NCBI RefSeq assembly: GCF_000717245.1
Contig: NZ_JNYQ01000006.1
Coordinates: 216,754 to 280,753 of the forward strand
DNA from: Kitasatospora papulosa
GTDB taxonomy: Bacteria > Actinomycetota > Actinomycetes > Streptomycetales > Streptomycetaceae
DNA: 64,000 nt
Direction: 5' to 3'
In this document: piece by piece, positions 53,149 to 61,334 of the stretch
How positions within the stretch are numbered: position 1 is the stretch's first letter
How the letters are laid out: each line of letters starts with the position of its first letter
Made by a program: the position numbers and the translations under genes
Notes under the pieces: model-generated
What the model saw: the letters and a program-made list of their open reading frames with translations, nothing else
What the model was told of the DNA's origin: nothing
The model's database searches: none

Positions 53149-53734
53149 CCGCAGAAAGCGGCCCGTCGAGCCCGTTACCCTGAAAATCCTGGTGGCGGGC
53201 GGCTTCGGTGTGGGCAAGACGACCCTGGTCGGGGCGGTCAGCGAGATCAGACCGCTGCGCACGGAGGAGCGGCTGAGCGAGGCGGGCCGCCCCGTCGACG
53301 ACGTCGCCGGGGTCGAGGGCAAGAGCACCACCACCGTGGCGATGGACTTCGGCCGCATCACCCTGCGCGAGGACCTCGTCCTCTACCTCTTCGGCACCCC
53401 CGGGCAGGACCGCTTCTGGTTCCTCTGGGACGAGCTGGCGCAGGGCGCCCTCGGGGCGGTGGTCCTCGCGGACACCCGGAGGCTCGAGGACTGCTTCGCG
53501 GCCGTCGACTACTTCGAGCGCCGGGCGATCCCCTTCACGGTCGCCGTCAACCTCTTCGAGGGCGCCGAGCAGTTCCCGGTGGAGACGGTGCGGGCCGCAC
53601 TCGACCTCGACCCCGAGGTGCCGGTGCTGATCTGCGACGCGCGCGACAAGGCGGCCGTACGGGACGTCCTCGTCGCGGTCGTCGAGCACGCCATGGTGCA
53701 CGCCGACCGGGTCAGGGAGCCCGCGGCCACCTGA
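53129..53734 (+). CDS. cvnD: Conservon CvnD: small Ras-like GTPase
   Basis: 201 residues from ATG 53129, overlapping cvnC. P-loop GGFGVGKTTL (about 18-27), a switch I Thr in KSTTTVAMDFG, GTPGQDRFW as the DxxG-equivalent, NLFEGAE at the NKxD position, and DARDKAAVRDVL as the SAK-like element. The missing Lys/Asp of NKxD is common among conservon GTPases. It is the output module: GTP-bound CvnD is thought to influence morphological or secondary-metabolite control. Confidence 0.94.
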   Translation: MAFGRSSRRKRPVEPVTLKILVAGGFGVGKTTLVGAVSEIRPLRTEERLSEAGRPVDDVAGVEGKSTTTVAMDFGRITLREDLVLYLFGTPGQDRFWFLWDELAQGALGAVVLADTRRLEDCFAAVDYFERRAIPFTVAVNLFEGAEQFPVETVRAALDLDPEVPVLICDARDKAAVRDVLVAVVEHAMVHADRVREPAAT

Positions 53735-53744
53735 CGGCACCGGA

Positions 53745-53782
53745 CGCGGTCCGTACCCCCGCCGACTGGGGTACGGACCGCG
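53745..53782. terminator. Bidirectional terminator after the conservon
   Basis: A perfect 15-bp stem (53745-53759 with 53768-53782) with an eight-base loop separates convergent cvnD and the DUF962 gene. Confidence 0.88.
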
Positions 53783-53859
53783 CGTACGGTGCGGGGGGCG
53801 GGCGTGGAAGGAGTCTTCACCCGGAGTGACGGCCCGTCAACCCTGTGCGCACCAGGAGA

Positions 53860-54207
53860 TCACCTGTTCTCGGCGAGCCACCGGGCCGCGGTGTCGGCGA
53901 GCTCGCCGTCCCGGCCGGCGAGCATCATCCGGATCATCTGCGCGTCGCCGCGCAGCGACCACGCGGGGTTCCCGAACGTCGCCGGATTGTTCTTCTCGAT
54001 CAGGAAGTGCGCCGGCCACGCCGTCCCGTACCCGATCAGGGGCAGGGCCAGGGCGTACCGCTTGCGGCCGCGCGCCAGACCGTACGCGGTGAGCGCGAGA
54101 CCGGTCAGCGTCCCGGTCAGATGCACCCAACGGGTCGCCGCCCTGGAGTGCATGGCGACGTAGTACGGCCAGAACTCTTCGTACGACTCGAACGTCTGTT
54201 GTGACAT
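53860..54207 (-). CDS. DUF962 / Mpo1-like membrane protein
   Basis: 115 residues from ATG 54207, with no ribosome-binding site but TACGGT eight bases upstream, so probably leaderless. FWPYYVAMHSRAATRWVHLTGTLTG is characteristic of DUF962; two hydrophobic segments follow (LTGLALTAYGLA and ALALPLIGYGTAWPAHFLIEKN). Eukaryotic relatives (Mpo1) are dioxygenases of 2-hydroxy fatty acids, but the bacterial function is not established. Confidence 0.85.
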   Translation of the reverse strand: MSQQTFESYEEFWPYYVAMHSRAATRWVHLTGTLTGLALTAYGLARGRKRYALALPLIGYGTAWPAHFLIEKNNPATFGNPAWSLRGDAQMIRMMLAGRDGELADTAARWLAENR

Positions 54208-54267
54208 GGAGGCACCGTAACGGCTCGACCGGCAACCGGACACGCCGGTTCGGCGTCCGAGAAGAAG

Positions 54268-54308
54268 AAGGGCGGCCGGAGCCCACGGGGGTGGTCCCGG
54301 TCGCCCTT
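54268..54308 (-). terminator. Terminator after the VanX-like gene
   Basis: A 12-bp stem (54268-54279 with 54297-54308) with one G-T type mismatch, followed on the minus strand by a pyrimidine run (CTTCTTCTTCTC), begins 15 bp past the stop of the dipeptidase gene. Confidence 0.7.
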
Positions 54309-54322
54309 CCACCGTCCTCGGC

Positions 54323-55129
54323 TCAGTGCCCCGCGACGGAGCGGCGCGCCACGGGGAAGTCGAAGTACGTGTCGGGGAAGACCTCGGGCCTGTAGGTGAA
54401 GTGCCACCACTCCTCGGCGAGGTTCACGAAGCCCGAAGCCGAGAGCGTCGACTTGAGGAACTGCCTGTTGGCGCGCTGTACCCCCTGCACCCGGGGGTCG
54501 TCCGTGTGCGACAGGGTGTCGAAACAGTCGTATCCCGTTCCCATGTCCACCGAGTTGTCCGGGAAGCGCTCACCCCGGGGCGCATAGCACGGCGCCAGCT
54601 CCTCGCCCGGCTCGTACGGCCGGGTCGGCGACGCGGGCAGCTTGACCAGGGTGAGGTCGACCGTGCCGCCCCGGCTGTGTCCGGACTTCTCCGCGATGTA
54701 ACCGTCCTCGAACAGCCGCGTCTTGTCGACCTGCGGATAGAACTCGTCCTTCATGGACTGGTCGTCGAGGTCCTTCGCCCAGCGCACGAAGTGGTCGACG
54801 GCGCGTTGCGGCCGGTAGCAGTCGTACACCTTGAGCGAGTAGCCCTGGCGCAGAAGGCTCCGCTGGGCCGTGCGCAGTGCGAGAGCCGCGGGCCGGGTCA
54901 GGATGCAGACGGGCTGCCGGTAGCCGTCCACCGGCTCACCCATGAAGTTGTGCGCGGTCGTGTAGCGCATCTCCGTGATGATCGTCGGATCGACGGAGCG
55001 CAGGTCGACGAACTCCGGCGGAGCCTTTGGTTCGGGCCTGGCCGCGGCGACCGGGGCGGCGGCCGTCACGGCGAGCAGAGCGGCGCCGGCGGCGGCCAGG
55101 GTACGGAGAGCACGAGCAATTCCTGTCAT
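54323..55129 (-). CDS. Secreted VanX-like D-alanyl-D-alanine dipeptidase (M15D)
   Basis: 268 residues from ATG 55129. A clear signal peptide (ALRTLAAAGAALLAVTAAAPVAAA) ends near residue 30. The peptidase M15D motifs are intact: SGHSRGGTVDL (zinc His and Asp) and EWWHF (catalytic Glu, third zinc His). FRxxR-type residues are seen in YDCYRPQRAVDHF. It should cleave D-Ala-D-Ala outside the cytoplasm; being secreted, it more likely serves peptidoglycan turnover than vancomycin resistance. No vanHA genes are nearby. Divergent from the NUDIX gene. Confidence 0.9.
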   Translation of the reverse strand: MTGIARALRTLAAAGAALLAVTAAAPVAAARPEPKAPPEFVDLRSVDPTIITEMRYTTAHNFMGEPVDGYRQPVCILTRPAALALRTAQRSLLRQGYSLKVYDCYRPQRAVDHFVRWAKDLDDQSMKDEFYPQVDKTRLFEDGYIAEKSGHSRGGTVDLTLVKLPASPTRPYEPGEELAPCYAPRGERFPDNSVDMGTGYDCFDTLSHTDDPRVQGVQRANRQFLKSTLSASGFVNLAEEWWHFTYRPEVFPDTYFDFPVARRSVAGH

Positions 55130-55189
55130 GGGCACACCGTCTATCAGCTTCGGCGCCGCAAGAGAAGAGCGATCGGATACAGTCCGCCC

Positions 55190-55687
55190 GTGAAGGACTC
55201 CCACTGCGGCAACTGCGGTGCCCTGTACGCCTCCGGTACCTGGCCGCGCACCTGCACGGCCTGCGGCCGCACCGCCTACCGCAACCCGCTGCCCGTCGCC
55301 GTGGCCCTGCTGCCCGTCACCGGGACCGACGGCACCGGCCTCGTCGTCATCACCCGCGCCATCCCGCCGCACCGCGGCGGAACCGCGCTGCCGGGCGGCT
55401 ACATCGACGAGACCGAGGACTGGCGCCACGCGGTCGTCCGCGAACTGCGCGAGGAGACCGGCATCCGGGCCGACGAGACGGACGTACGCCTCGCCGACGC
55501 CCTCAGCTCCCCGGACGGCCACCTGCTGCTCTTCGGACTGCTCCCGCCGCGCCCCGCCGGGGAACTGCCGCTCTCCGCACCCACCGACGAGACCTCGGGG
55601 TACGCCGTCCTGCGCACCCCGGGCGAACTCGCCTTCCCCCTGCACACCCGGGCCGTACGCGCCTGGTTCGCCGGGGACTACGGCTGA
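55190..55687 (+). CDS. NUDIX hydrolase with N-terminal zinc ribbon
   Basis: 165 residues from GTG 55190, seven bases after TACAGT (55178-55183), so probably leaderless. The N-terminal CGNCGALYASGTWPRTCTACG is a four-Cys ribbon. The Nudix box G-x5-E-x7-REL-REETGI is complete (about residues 67-90). It probably hydrolyses a nucleotide sugar, NADH-like or similar diphosphate. The last ten bases overlap the convergent GH31 gene. Confidence 0.92.
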   Translation: MKDSHCGNCGALYASGTWPRTCTACGRTAYRNPLPVAVALLPVTGTDGTGLVVITRAIPPHRGGTALPGGYIDETEDWRHAVVRELREETGIRADETDVRLADALSSPDGHLLLFGLLPPRPAGELPLSAPTDETSGYAVLRTPGELAFPLHTRAVRAWFAGDYG

Positions 55688-58047
55688 GCGGGGCCCGGCA
55701 GCCCCCGTACACGCACCGGATACGGCACCGCCTCCTCCTCACCGTCCCGCTCGACCACCACACGTCCGGCACCCAGACGCGACGTGTAGCGCTCCACCTC
55801 GGCCTCTTCCCACCCGTCACCCATGTCCCGCACGACCAGCCCGCCCCCGGTACGCCCGGCAGGCGGAGCCCAGACCTCCAGCTCAAGGCCCCCCTCCGGG
55901 CTCCGTACCGGGATCACCGCACCGGCCCGGGCCAGCACCGGAATCCGTGACAGCGGCGCCTCCACCACCACCTGCCCCGGGCCCTCGTGAGCGCGCCCGG
56001 TCGCCGTGTCGTACCAACGGCCCCGCGGCAGCCGCAGCGTCCTGCGGCCGGCCCCCTCCTCCAGCACGGGGGCGACCAGCAGCGCGTCACCCAGCAGGAA
56101 CGCGTCCTCGCAGTCCCGCAGCTCACGGTCCCCCGGCGCACCCCACCACAGGGGCCGCACGTACGGCGCACCCGTCAGCCGGGCCAGCCGCGCCAGCGTC
56201 ACGAAATACGGAAGCAGCCGCTCCCGCTCCTCCAGCACCTGCCCGGCGTGCGCGAGCACCTCCGGCCCGAACTCCCACGGCTCCCGGCGCCCCGCGTCGA
56301 TGGCCGAGTGGGTACGGAACAACGGCATGTACGCGCCCAGCTGGAACCAGCGCAGATAGAGCTCCGGCGACGGCGACCCGTCGAAGCCCCCGACGTCGGG
56401 CCCCGAATACGGCACCCCGCAGAGCCCCAGCCCCAGCACCAGGGCCAGAGACGCCCGGAGCCCCGGCCATCCCGTGGCCACATCACCGGACCACGTGCCC
56501 CCGTACCGCTGCATCCCCGCCCACCCCGAACGGGAGAAGAGGAACGGCCGCTCCTCGGGACGCAGCCGGCGCAGGCCCTCGTACCCGGCCCTCGCCATGG
56601 CCAGGGCGTACACGTTGTGAGCCTCGCGATGGTCTCCGCCCCGGCCTTCCAGCGCGTGCCTCGACGAACGCGGCAACGACGGATCCCCGAAAGCCGAGAA
56701 CGACACCGGCTCGTTCATGTCGTGCCACACCCCGGCGAACCCCTGACCGAGCCGCTCCTCGTACAGCCCGCCCCACCACTCCCGCACATCCGGATCAGTG
56801 AAGTCCGGATAGACGCACTCACCCGGCCACACCTCACCCCGTACCGGCCGCCCCTGAGGATCCCGGACGAAGGCACCCTCCGCACCGACCTCCATGCCGC
56901 TGTCGAACACCGCGTTGCCCACCGAGGCCCGCACCGCCGGATCCACGATCGACACCAGCCGTACGCCTTCCTCGCGCAGCTCCTTCGCGAGTGTGGGGAG
57001 ACCGGGGAACCGCTCCGGGTCGACCGTGAACACCTGATGGGCGTCGTAGTGGTCGATGTCCAGGTGCAGCACCGACAGCGGCAGCCCTCTCTCCCGGTAT
57101 CCCGAGACCACCCGCCGCACCTCCTGCTCGCTGCCGAACCCCCAGCGCGCGTGCTGCGGACCCAGCGCCCACGACGGAGGCAGAGCAGGCGCACCCGTCA
57201 GCCCCGTCCAGCCCTGGAGAACCCTGGCCGGCGTCCCCGCGACCACCCAGCAGCGCAGCGGACCGCCGTCCATCCGCACCTCACACGTACCGGGCCGGTC
57301 ATGCCCCGAACCCGCGCCCTCCTCGCCCTCCCTGAGGGTCACCCCGCCCGACCACGAGTTGTCGTGGAACACCAGATGCGTCCCCGCGTCCGAGACGACC
57401 ACCTGCACCGGCATCGTCAGATACAGCGGATCGTCCCCCGGACCGAAACGCCCCCCGGGATCGGTGTTCCACAACCGGTAGGTGCCCTCCCTCAGCCTCG
57501 GCCCCCCGGAACGCCCGCCCAGCCCGAAGAACCGTGCGTCCGCCGGTACCTCGGAGCGCTGCACCCACCGGGCCGCACCCCCCTCCACCGGCTCCCACCA
57601 GCGCGGCGGCAGCTCCCGGCGCAACAGCACCCCACCCGGCGTCCGCAGTTCCACCGCACCGTGCCGCGACACCACCACCGTCAGCCGCTCCGACACCACC
57701 TGCCAGCCGCCGTTGGTGTCCGGCTCCAGGCACGCCCGCGGATCCGCCTCCGGCCCGGCCCCCGGCAAGGCGTACGAGGGAAGCTGCCCGGCGCCGTCCC
57801 AGGACCAGAACACCGGACCGCCCACCGCCACCCGAACGAGCAGTTCCGAGCGGGCGAACCGCACCACTCCGCCGCCCGGCCCCGGCTCCGCGCCCACCAG
57901 GAGCCCGGGCACACGGGCCCGCTCGGCACCGCGCGGCACCAGTCCCCGGGCATCCGCACGCCGGTGCCGCCAGGCGGAGCGCACCGCACGCATCCCTTGC
58001 ACGGAACCCACCATTTTCACCGAGCGCACCAGGTCACGACCATCCAT
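55678..58047 (-). CDS. Family 31 glycoside hydrolase (alpha-glucosidase type)
   Basis: 789 residues from ATG 58047, with CAGGGTGG upstream; the longer frame to 58215 is not coding in character. N-terminal beta-sandwich to about 250, then the barrel with LHLDIDHY, WHDMNEPVSF (nucleophile D443), SRSGWAG and GPDVGGFDG, and FRTHSAID after. No signal peptide, so it acts inside the cell. Probably hydrolyses or transfers alpha-glucosyl or alpha-xylosyl residues. Monocistronic, with the promoter in the 58048-58279 divergent region. Confidence 0.92.
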   Translation of the reverse strand: MDGRDLVRSVKMVGSVQGMRAVRSAWRHRRADARGLVPRGAERARVPGLLVGAEPGPGGGVVRFARSELLVRVAVGGPVFWSWDGAGQLPSYALPGAGPEADPRACLEPDTNGGWQVVSERLTVVVSRHGAVELRTPGGVLLRRELPPRWWEPVEGGAARWVQRSEVPADARFFGLGGRSGGPRLREGTYRLWNTDPGGRFGPGDDPLYLTMPVQVVVSDAGTHLVFHDNSWSGGVTLREGEEGAGSGHDRPGTCEVRMDGGPLRCWVVAGTPARVLQGWTGLTGAPALPPSWALGPQHARWGFGSEQEVRRVVSGYRERGLPLSVLHLDIDHYDAHQVFTVDPERFPGLPTLAKELREEGVRLVSIVDPAVRASVGNAVFDSGMEVGAEGAFVRDPQGRPVRGEVWPGECVYPDFTDPDVREWWGGLYEERLGQGFAGVWHDMNEPVSFSAFGDPSLPRSSRHALEGRGGDHREAHNVYALAMARAGYEGLRRLRPEERPFLFSRSGWAGMQRYGGTWSGDVATGWPGLRASLALVLGLGLCGVPYSGPDVGGFDGSPSPELYLRWFQLGAYMPLFRTHSAIDAGRREPWEFGPEVLAHAGQVLEERERLLPYFVTLARLARLTGAPYVRPLWWGAPGDRELRDCEDAFLLGDALLVAPVLEEGAGRRTLRLPRGRWYDTATGRAHEGPGQVVVEAPLSRIPVLARAGAVIPVRSPEGGLELEVWAPPAGRTGGGLVVRDMGDGWEEAEVERYTSRLGAGRVVVERDGEEEAVPYPVRVRGLPGPAQP

Positions 58048-58279
58048 GCGGCCACCCTGCCATCCCCCCGGACGCGAGCACGGACACAAGCATGCTCCGT
58101 TCAGCTTCCGTTCACCTGTGGCTCCACCACACACCCGGACACGCAACCATGGCGGGCGGACCCTGGTGCGCAGGACGATCACATGACATCGTCCGTGACA
58201 GCCGTTCACGCGCACACCCCAGCCCGTGCGCGCGACCTACGCACACCCCGCGTACACCCCGAAAGGCCAGGGAGCCTCC

Positions 58280-60265
58280 ATGACCTCAGCAGCCGGCGAA
58301 GCCCCCCTCTGGCAGCCCCAGCCCGAACGTGTCGAGGCAGCCGCAGTCACCCGCTTCCAGCGATGGGCGGCCGAGCACCACGGAGCGCCCGCCGACGGCG
58401 GTTACGCGGCACTGCACCGCTGGTCGGTCGACGCACTCGACACCTTCTGGAAGGCCGTCGCCGACTGGTTCGACGTACGCTTCTCCACCCCGTACGAAAC
58501 CGTCATCGGCGACCGCGCCATGCCCGGCGCCCGGTGGTTCCCCGGCGCCACCCTCAACTACGCCGAACACGCGCTGCGCACCGCCGACGACCCGCTCCGC
58601 GCGGACGCGCCGGCCCTGCTGTACGTCGACGAGACCCACACCCAGGCAGCTGTCAGCTGGTCCGAGCTCCGGCGCCAGGTCGCCTCGCTGGCCGCCGAAC
58701 TCCGGGCGCTCGGCGTCACCCCCGGCGACCGCGTCAGCGGATACCTGCCCAACATCCCGCAGGCCGTCGTCGCGTTCCTCGCGACCGCCGCGGTGGGCGG
58801 CGTCTGGACCTCCTGCGCCCCCGACTTCGGGGCGCGAAGCGTCCTGGACCGGTTCCAGCAGGTCGAACCCGTCGTCCTCTTCACCGTCGACGGCTACCGC
58901 TACGGCGGCAAGGAACACGACCGCACCGACACCGTGGCCGAACTCCGCCGCGAACTCCCGACCCTGCGCGCGGTCGTCCACATCCCGCTGCTCGGCACCG
59001 ACGCGCCCGAGGGCGCCCTCCAGTGGTCGGAACTCACCGCCTCCGGCACCGAACCGGTCTTCGAGCAGGTGCCGTTCGACCATCCCCTGTGGGTGCTGTA
59101 CTCCTCCGGCACGACCGGCCTCCCGAAGGCGATCGTCCAGTCCCAGGGCGGCATCCTCCTCGAACACCTCAAGCAGATCGGGCTGCACTGCGACCTCGGC
59201 CCCGACGACCGCTTCTTCTGGTACACCTCCACGGGCTGGATGATGTGGAACTTCCTCGTCTCCGGCCTCCTCACCGGCACCACCGTGGTGCTGTACGACG
59301 GCAGCCCCGGCCACCCCGACGTCGGCGCCCAGTGGCGCGTCGCGGAGCAGACCGGCGCGACCCTCTTCGGCACATCGGCGGCGTACGTCATGGCCTGCCG
59401 GAAGGCGGGCGTCCACCCCGCCCGCGACCACGACCTCAGCCGTGTCCAGTGCGTCGCCACCACCGGCTCCCCGCTCCCGCCCGACGGCTTCCGCTGGCTC
59501 CACGACGAGTTCCACGAGAGCGGCGCCGACCTGTGGATCGCCTCCGTCAGCGGCGGCACGGACGTCTGCAGCTGCTTCGCCGGAGCGGTCCCCACCCTGC
59601 CGGTCCACATCGGTGAGCTCCAGGCCCCCTGCCTCGGCACCGACCTCCAGTCCTGGGACCCCGCCGGCAAACCGCTGACCGGTGAGGTCGGCGAGCTGGT
59701 CGTGACCGCGCCCATGCCCTCCATGCCCGTCCGCTTCTGGAACGACCCCGACGGCCGCCGCTACCACGACAGCTACTTCGACATGTATCCCGGCGTCTGG
59801 CGCCACGGGGACTGGATCACCCTCACCGACCGCGGTTCCGTCGTCATCCACGGCCGCTCGGACTCCACCCTCAACAGGCAGGGCGTCCGGATGGGGTCCG
59901 CCGACATCTACGAGGCCGTCGAGCGGCTCCCCGAGATCCGCGAGTCCCTCGTCATCGGCCTCGAAGAGCCGGACGGCGGCTACTGGATGCCCCTGTTCGT
60001 CCATCTCGCCGAGGGCGCCACGCTCGACGACCGGCTGCGCGACAGCATCAAGCGGACCATCCGCGAGAACCTGTCGCCCCGTCACGTTCCGGACGAGGTC
60101 ATCGAGGTCCCCGGCATCCCCCACACCCTCACCGGCAAGCGCATCGAGGTTCCGGTCAAGCGACTCCTCCAGGGAACAGCACTGGCCAAGGCAGTGAACC
60201 CGGGGTCGATCGACAACCTCGAACTCCTCCACTTCTACGAGGAGCTCGCCCGCGAGCGCCGCTGA
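58280..60265 (+). CDS. aacS: Acetoacetyl-CoA synthetase
   Basis: 661 residues from ATG 58280, with GGGAG eight bases upstream. An ANL-family AMP-forming ligase: YSSGTTGLPKAI is the P-loop, SVSGGTDVCSCF and HGDWITLTDRG follow, and RSDSTLNRQGVRMGSADIYE is the hinge segment. GKRIEVPVKR near the C-terminus has the lysine needed for adenylation, a known acetylation site in Streptomyces AacS. The start LWQPQPERVEAAAVTRF and length fit acetoacetyl- rather than acetyl-CoA synthetases. It activates acetoacetate for lipid or polyketide use. Confidence 0.92.
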   Translation: MTSAAGEAPLWQPQPERVEAAAVTRFQRWAAEHHGAPADGGYAALHRWSVDALDTFWKAVADWFDVRFSTPYETVIGDRAMPGARWFPGATLNYAEHALRTADDPLRADAPALLYVDETHTQAAVSWSELRRQVASLAAELRALGVTPGDRVSGYLPNIPQAVVAFLATAAVGGVWTSCAPDFGARSVLDRFQQVEPVVLFTVDGYRYGGKEHDRTDTVAELRRELPTLRAVVHIPLLGTDAPEGALQWSELTASGTEPVFEQVPFDHPLWVLYSSGTTGLPKAIVQSQGGILLEHLKQIGLHCDLGPDDRFFWYTSTGWMMWNFLVSGLLTGTTVVLYDGSPGHPDVGAQWRVAEQTGATLFGTSAAYVMACRKAGVHPARDHDLSRVQCVATTGSPLPPDGFRWLHDEFHESGADLWIASVSGGTDVCSCFAGAVPTLPVHIGELQAPCLGTDLQSWDPAGKPLTGEVGELVVTAPMPSMPVRFWNDPDGRRYHDSYFDMYPGVWRHGDWITLTDRGSVVIHGRSDSTLNRQGVRMGSADIYEAVERLPEIRESLVIGLEEPDGGYWMPLFVHLAEGATLDDRLRDSIKRTIRENLSPRHVPDEVIEVPGIPHTLTGKRIEVPVKRLLQGTALAKAVNPGSIDNLELLHFYEELARERR

Positions 60266-60343
60266 CCCGGCCGCCGGCACGACCACTGTCAGTCCCTCTG
60301 ACTACGCTGAGTGAGCAACCGTTCGCAGTGCACAGGGGGACTC

Positions 60344-61258
60344 ATGGCACACATCCAACCGACCGGGCGAAGCCACCGGCGCTCCGCACCGTCCATGCGA
60401 CGCGCACTGCGCCGCGAAGCACCCAGTACCGTCGGCCTCCTGGTCGACGCCGAGGACTTCGCGGCCATGCGCCGATACCGCAGCTTCACCTTCGACGACC
60501 ACGCCGTCTACCTACGACAGGTCGAGGGGCTGCTGCGCACGCTCACGGCGCAGGGCGTGCACACCACCGTCGCCCTCTTCGACCCCGAGGACTACGCGGA
60601 GTTCTGCGCCGAGTCGGACCTCGATCCCGACGCGCGCACGAGCCGCAGCCGCTTCACCGCCGAGATCGCCGCGGCCGGAGCCACGGTCGCCTACGCCGGC
60701 CAGACCATCGACACGCTGATCCCGCTCCTCGTCTCGCGGGCCGTCCGCCGCGCGACCTGGGAGTACGCCACCATGCTGCTCTCCGGACTCGGCGACTGCG
60801 CCGACTGCGGACAGGACATCGGCCGGGCAGCCTTCGACCGGGCGTCGCACCTGTTGATGCGTCTGCTGGAGACGGCGGGACCGGGCAGCCATCACATCGT
60901 CTGCAGCACACCCAACGGTGACGAACAGCTTCTGGCCGTCCTCCACACCACCCAGGACTCGGACGGCCAGGCCCGGTTCCCGTCCTCGGAGGGTGCGGAG
61001 TTCGCCACCGTGCTCGCCGTGGGGGTCGCGCTCGAGACCCGGGGAGGCGTCGTCCTGCGTACCACCACGCCCGGACATCCGGACCGGGTGCACGGATGGC
61101 GTCTGCACCGGGGCAGCCTCCTCCCGCTCACCGCGGGCGAGGTGTTCAACGCCTACTGCACCGACGCCGACACGGGCGAGCCCGTGTCCCCGGAATCCGG
61201 TGTCGAGTACTGCGCCGGGTTCGACCTCGGCACCGACGAGCCGGAGGCCCACCGCTGA
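60344..61258 (+). CDS. Conserved hypothetical protein
   Basis: 304 residues from ATG 60344, with AGGGGGA. Begins with a basic N-terminus (RSHRRSAPSMRRALRREA), then an alpha/beta-like region (TVGLLVDAEDFAAMRRY, VHTTVALFDPEDYAEFC) and a CADCG pair. No membrane segment. I recognise no family, but its place between aacS and ptsI is kept in S. coelicolor. It is followed by a strong terminator shared with ptsI. Confidence 0.85.
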   Translation: MAHIQPTGRSHRRSAPSMRRALRREAPSTVGLLVDAEDFAAMRRYRSFTFDDHAVYLRQVEGLLRTLTAQGVHTTVALFDPEDYAEFCAESDLDPDARTSRSRFTAEIAAAGATVAYAGQTIDTLIPLLVSRAVRRATWEYATMLLSGLGDCADCGQDIGRAAFDRASHLLMRLLETAGPGSHHIVCSTPNGDEQLLAVLHTTQDSDGQARFPSSEGAEFATVLAVGVALETRGGVVLRTTTPGHPDRVHGWRLHRGSLLPLTAGEVFNAYCTDADTGEPVSPESGVEYCAGFDLGTDEPEAHR

Positions 61259-61271
61259 CCCCGATCGGACC

Positions 61272-61307
61272 GAAGGGGTTCCCGCCTGAACCGGCGGGAA
61301 CCCCTTC
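61272..61307. terminator. Bidirectional terminator before ptsI
   Basis: A perfect 15-bp stem (61272-61286 with 61293-61307) with a six-base loop lies between the convergent hypothetical gene and ptsI, 28 bp past the ptsI stop. Confidence 0.9.
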
Positions 61308-61334
61308 ACACACGACCGCGTACGGCGGACGCCG

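Noticed and set aside
54323..55129. Vancomycin resistance determinant
   Set aside because: A single secreted VanX-like enzyme without vanHA or vanRS does not make a resistance cluster.
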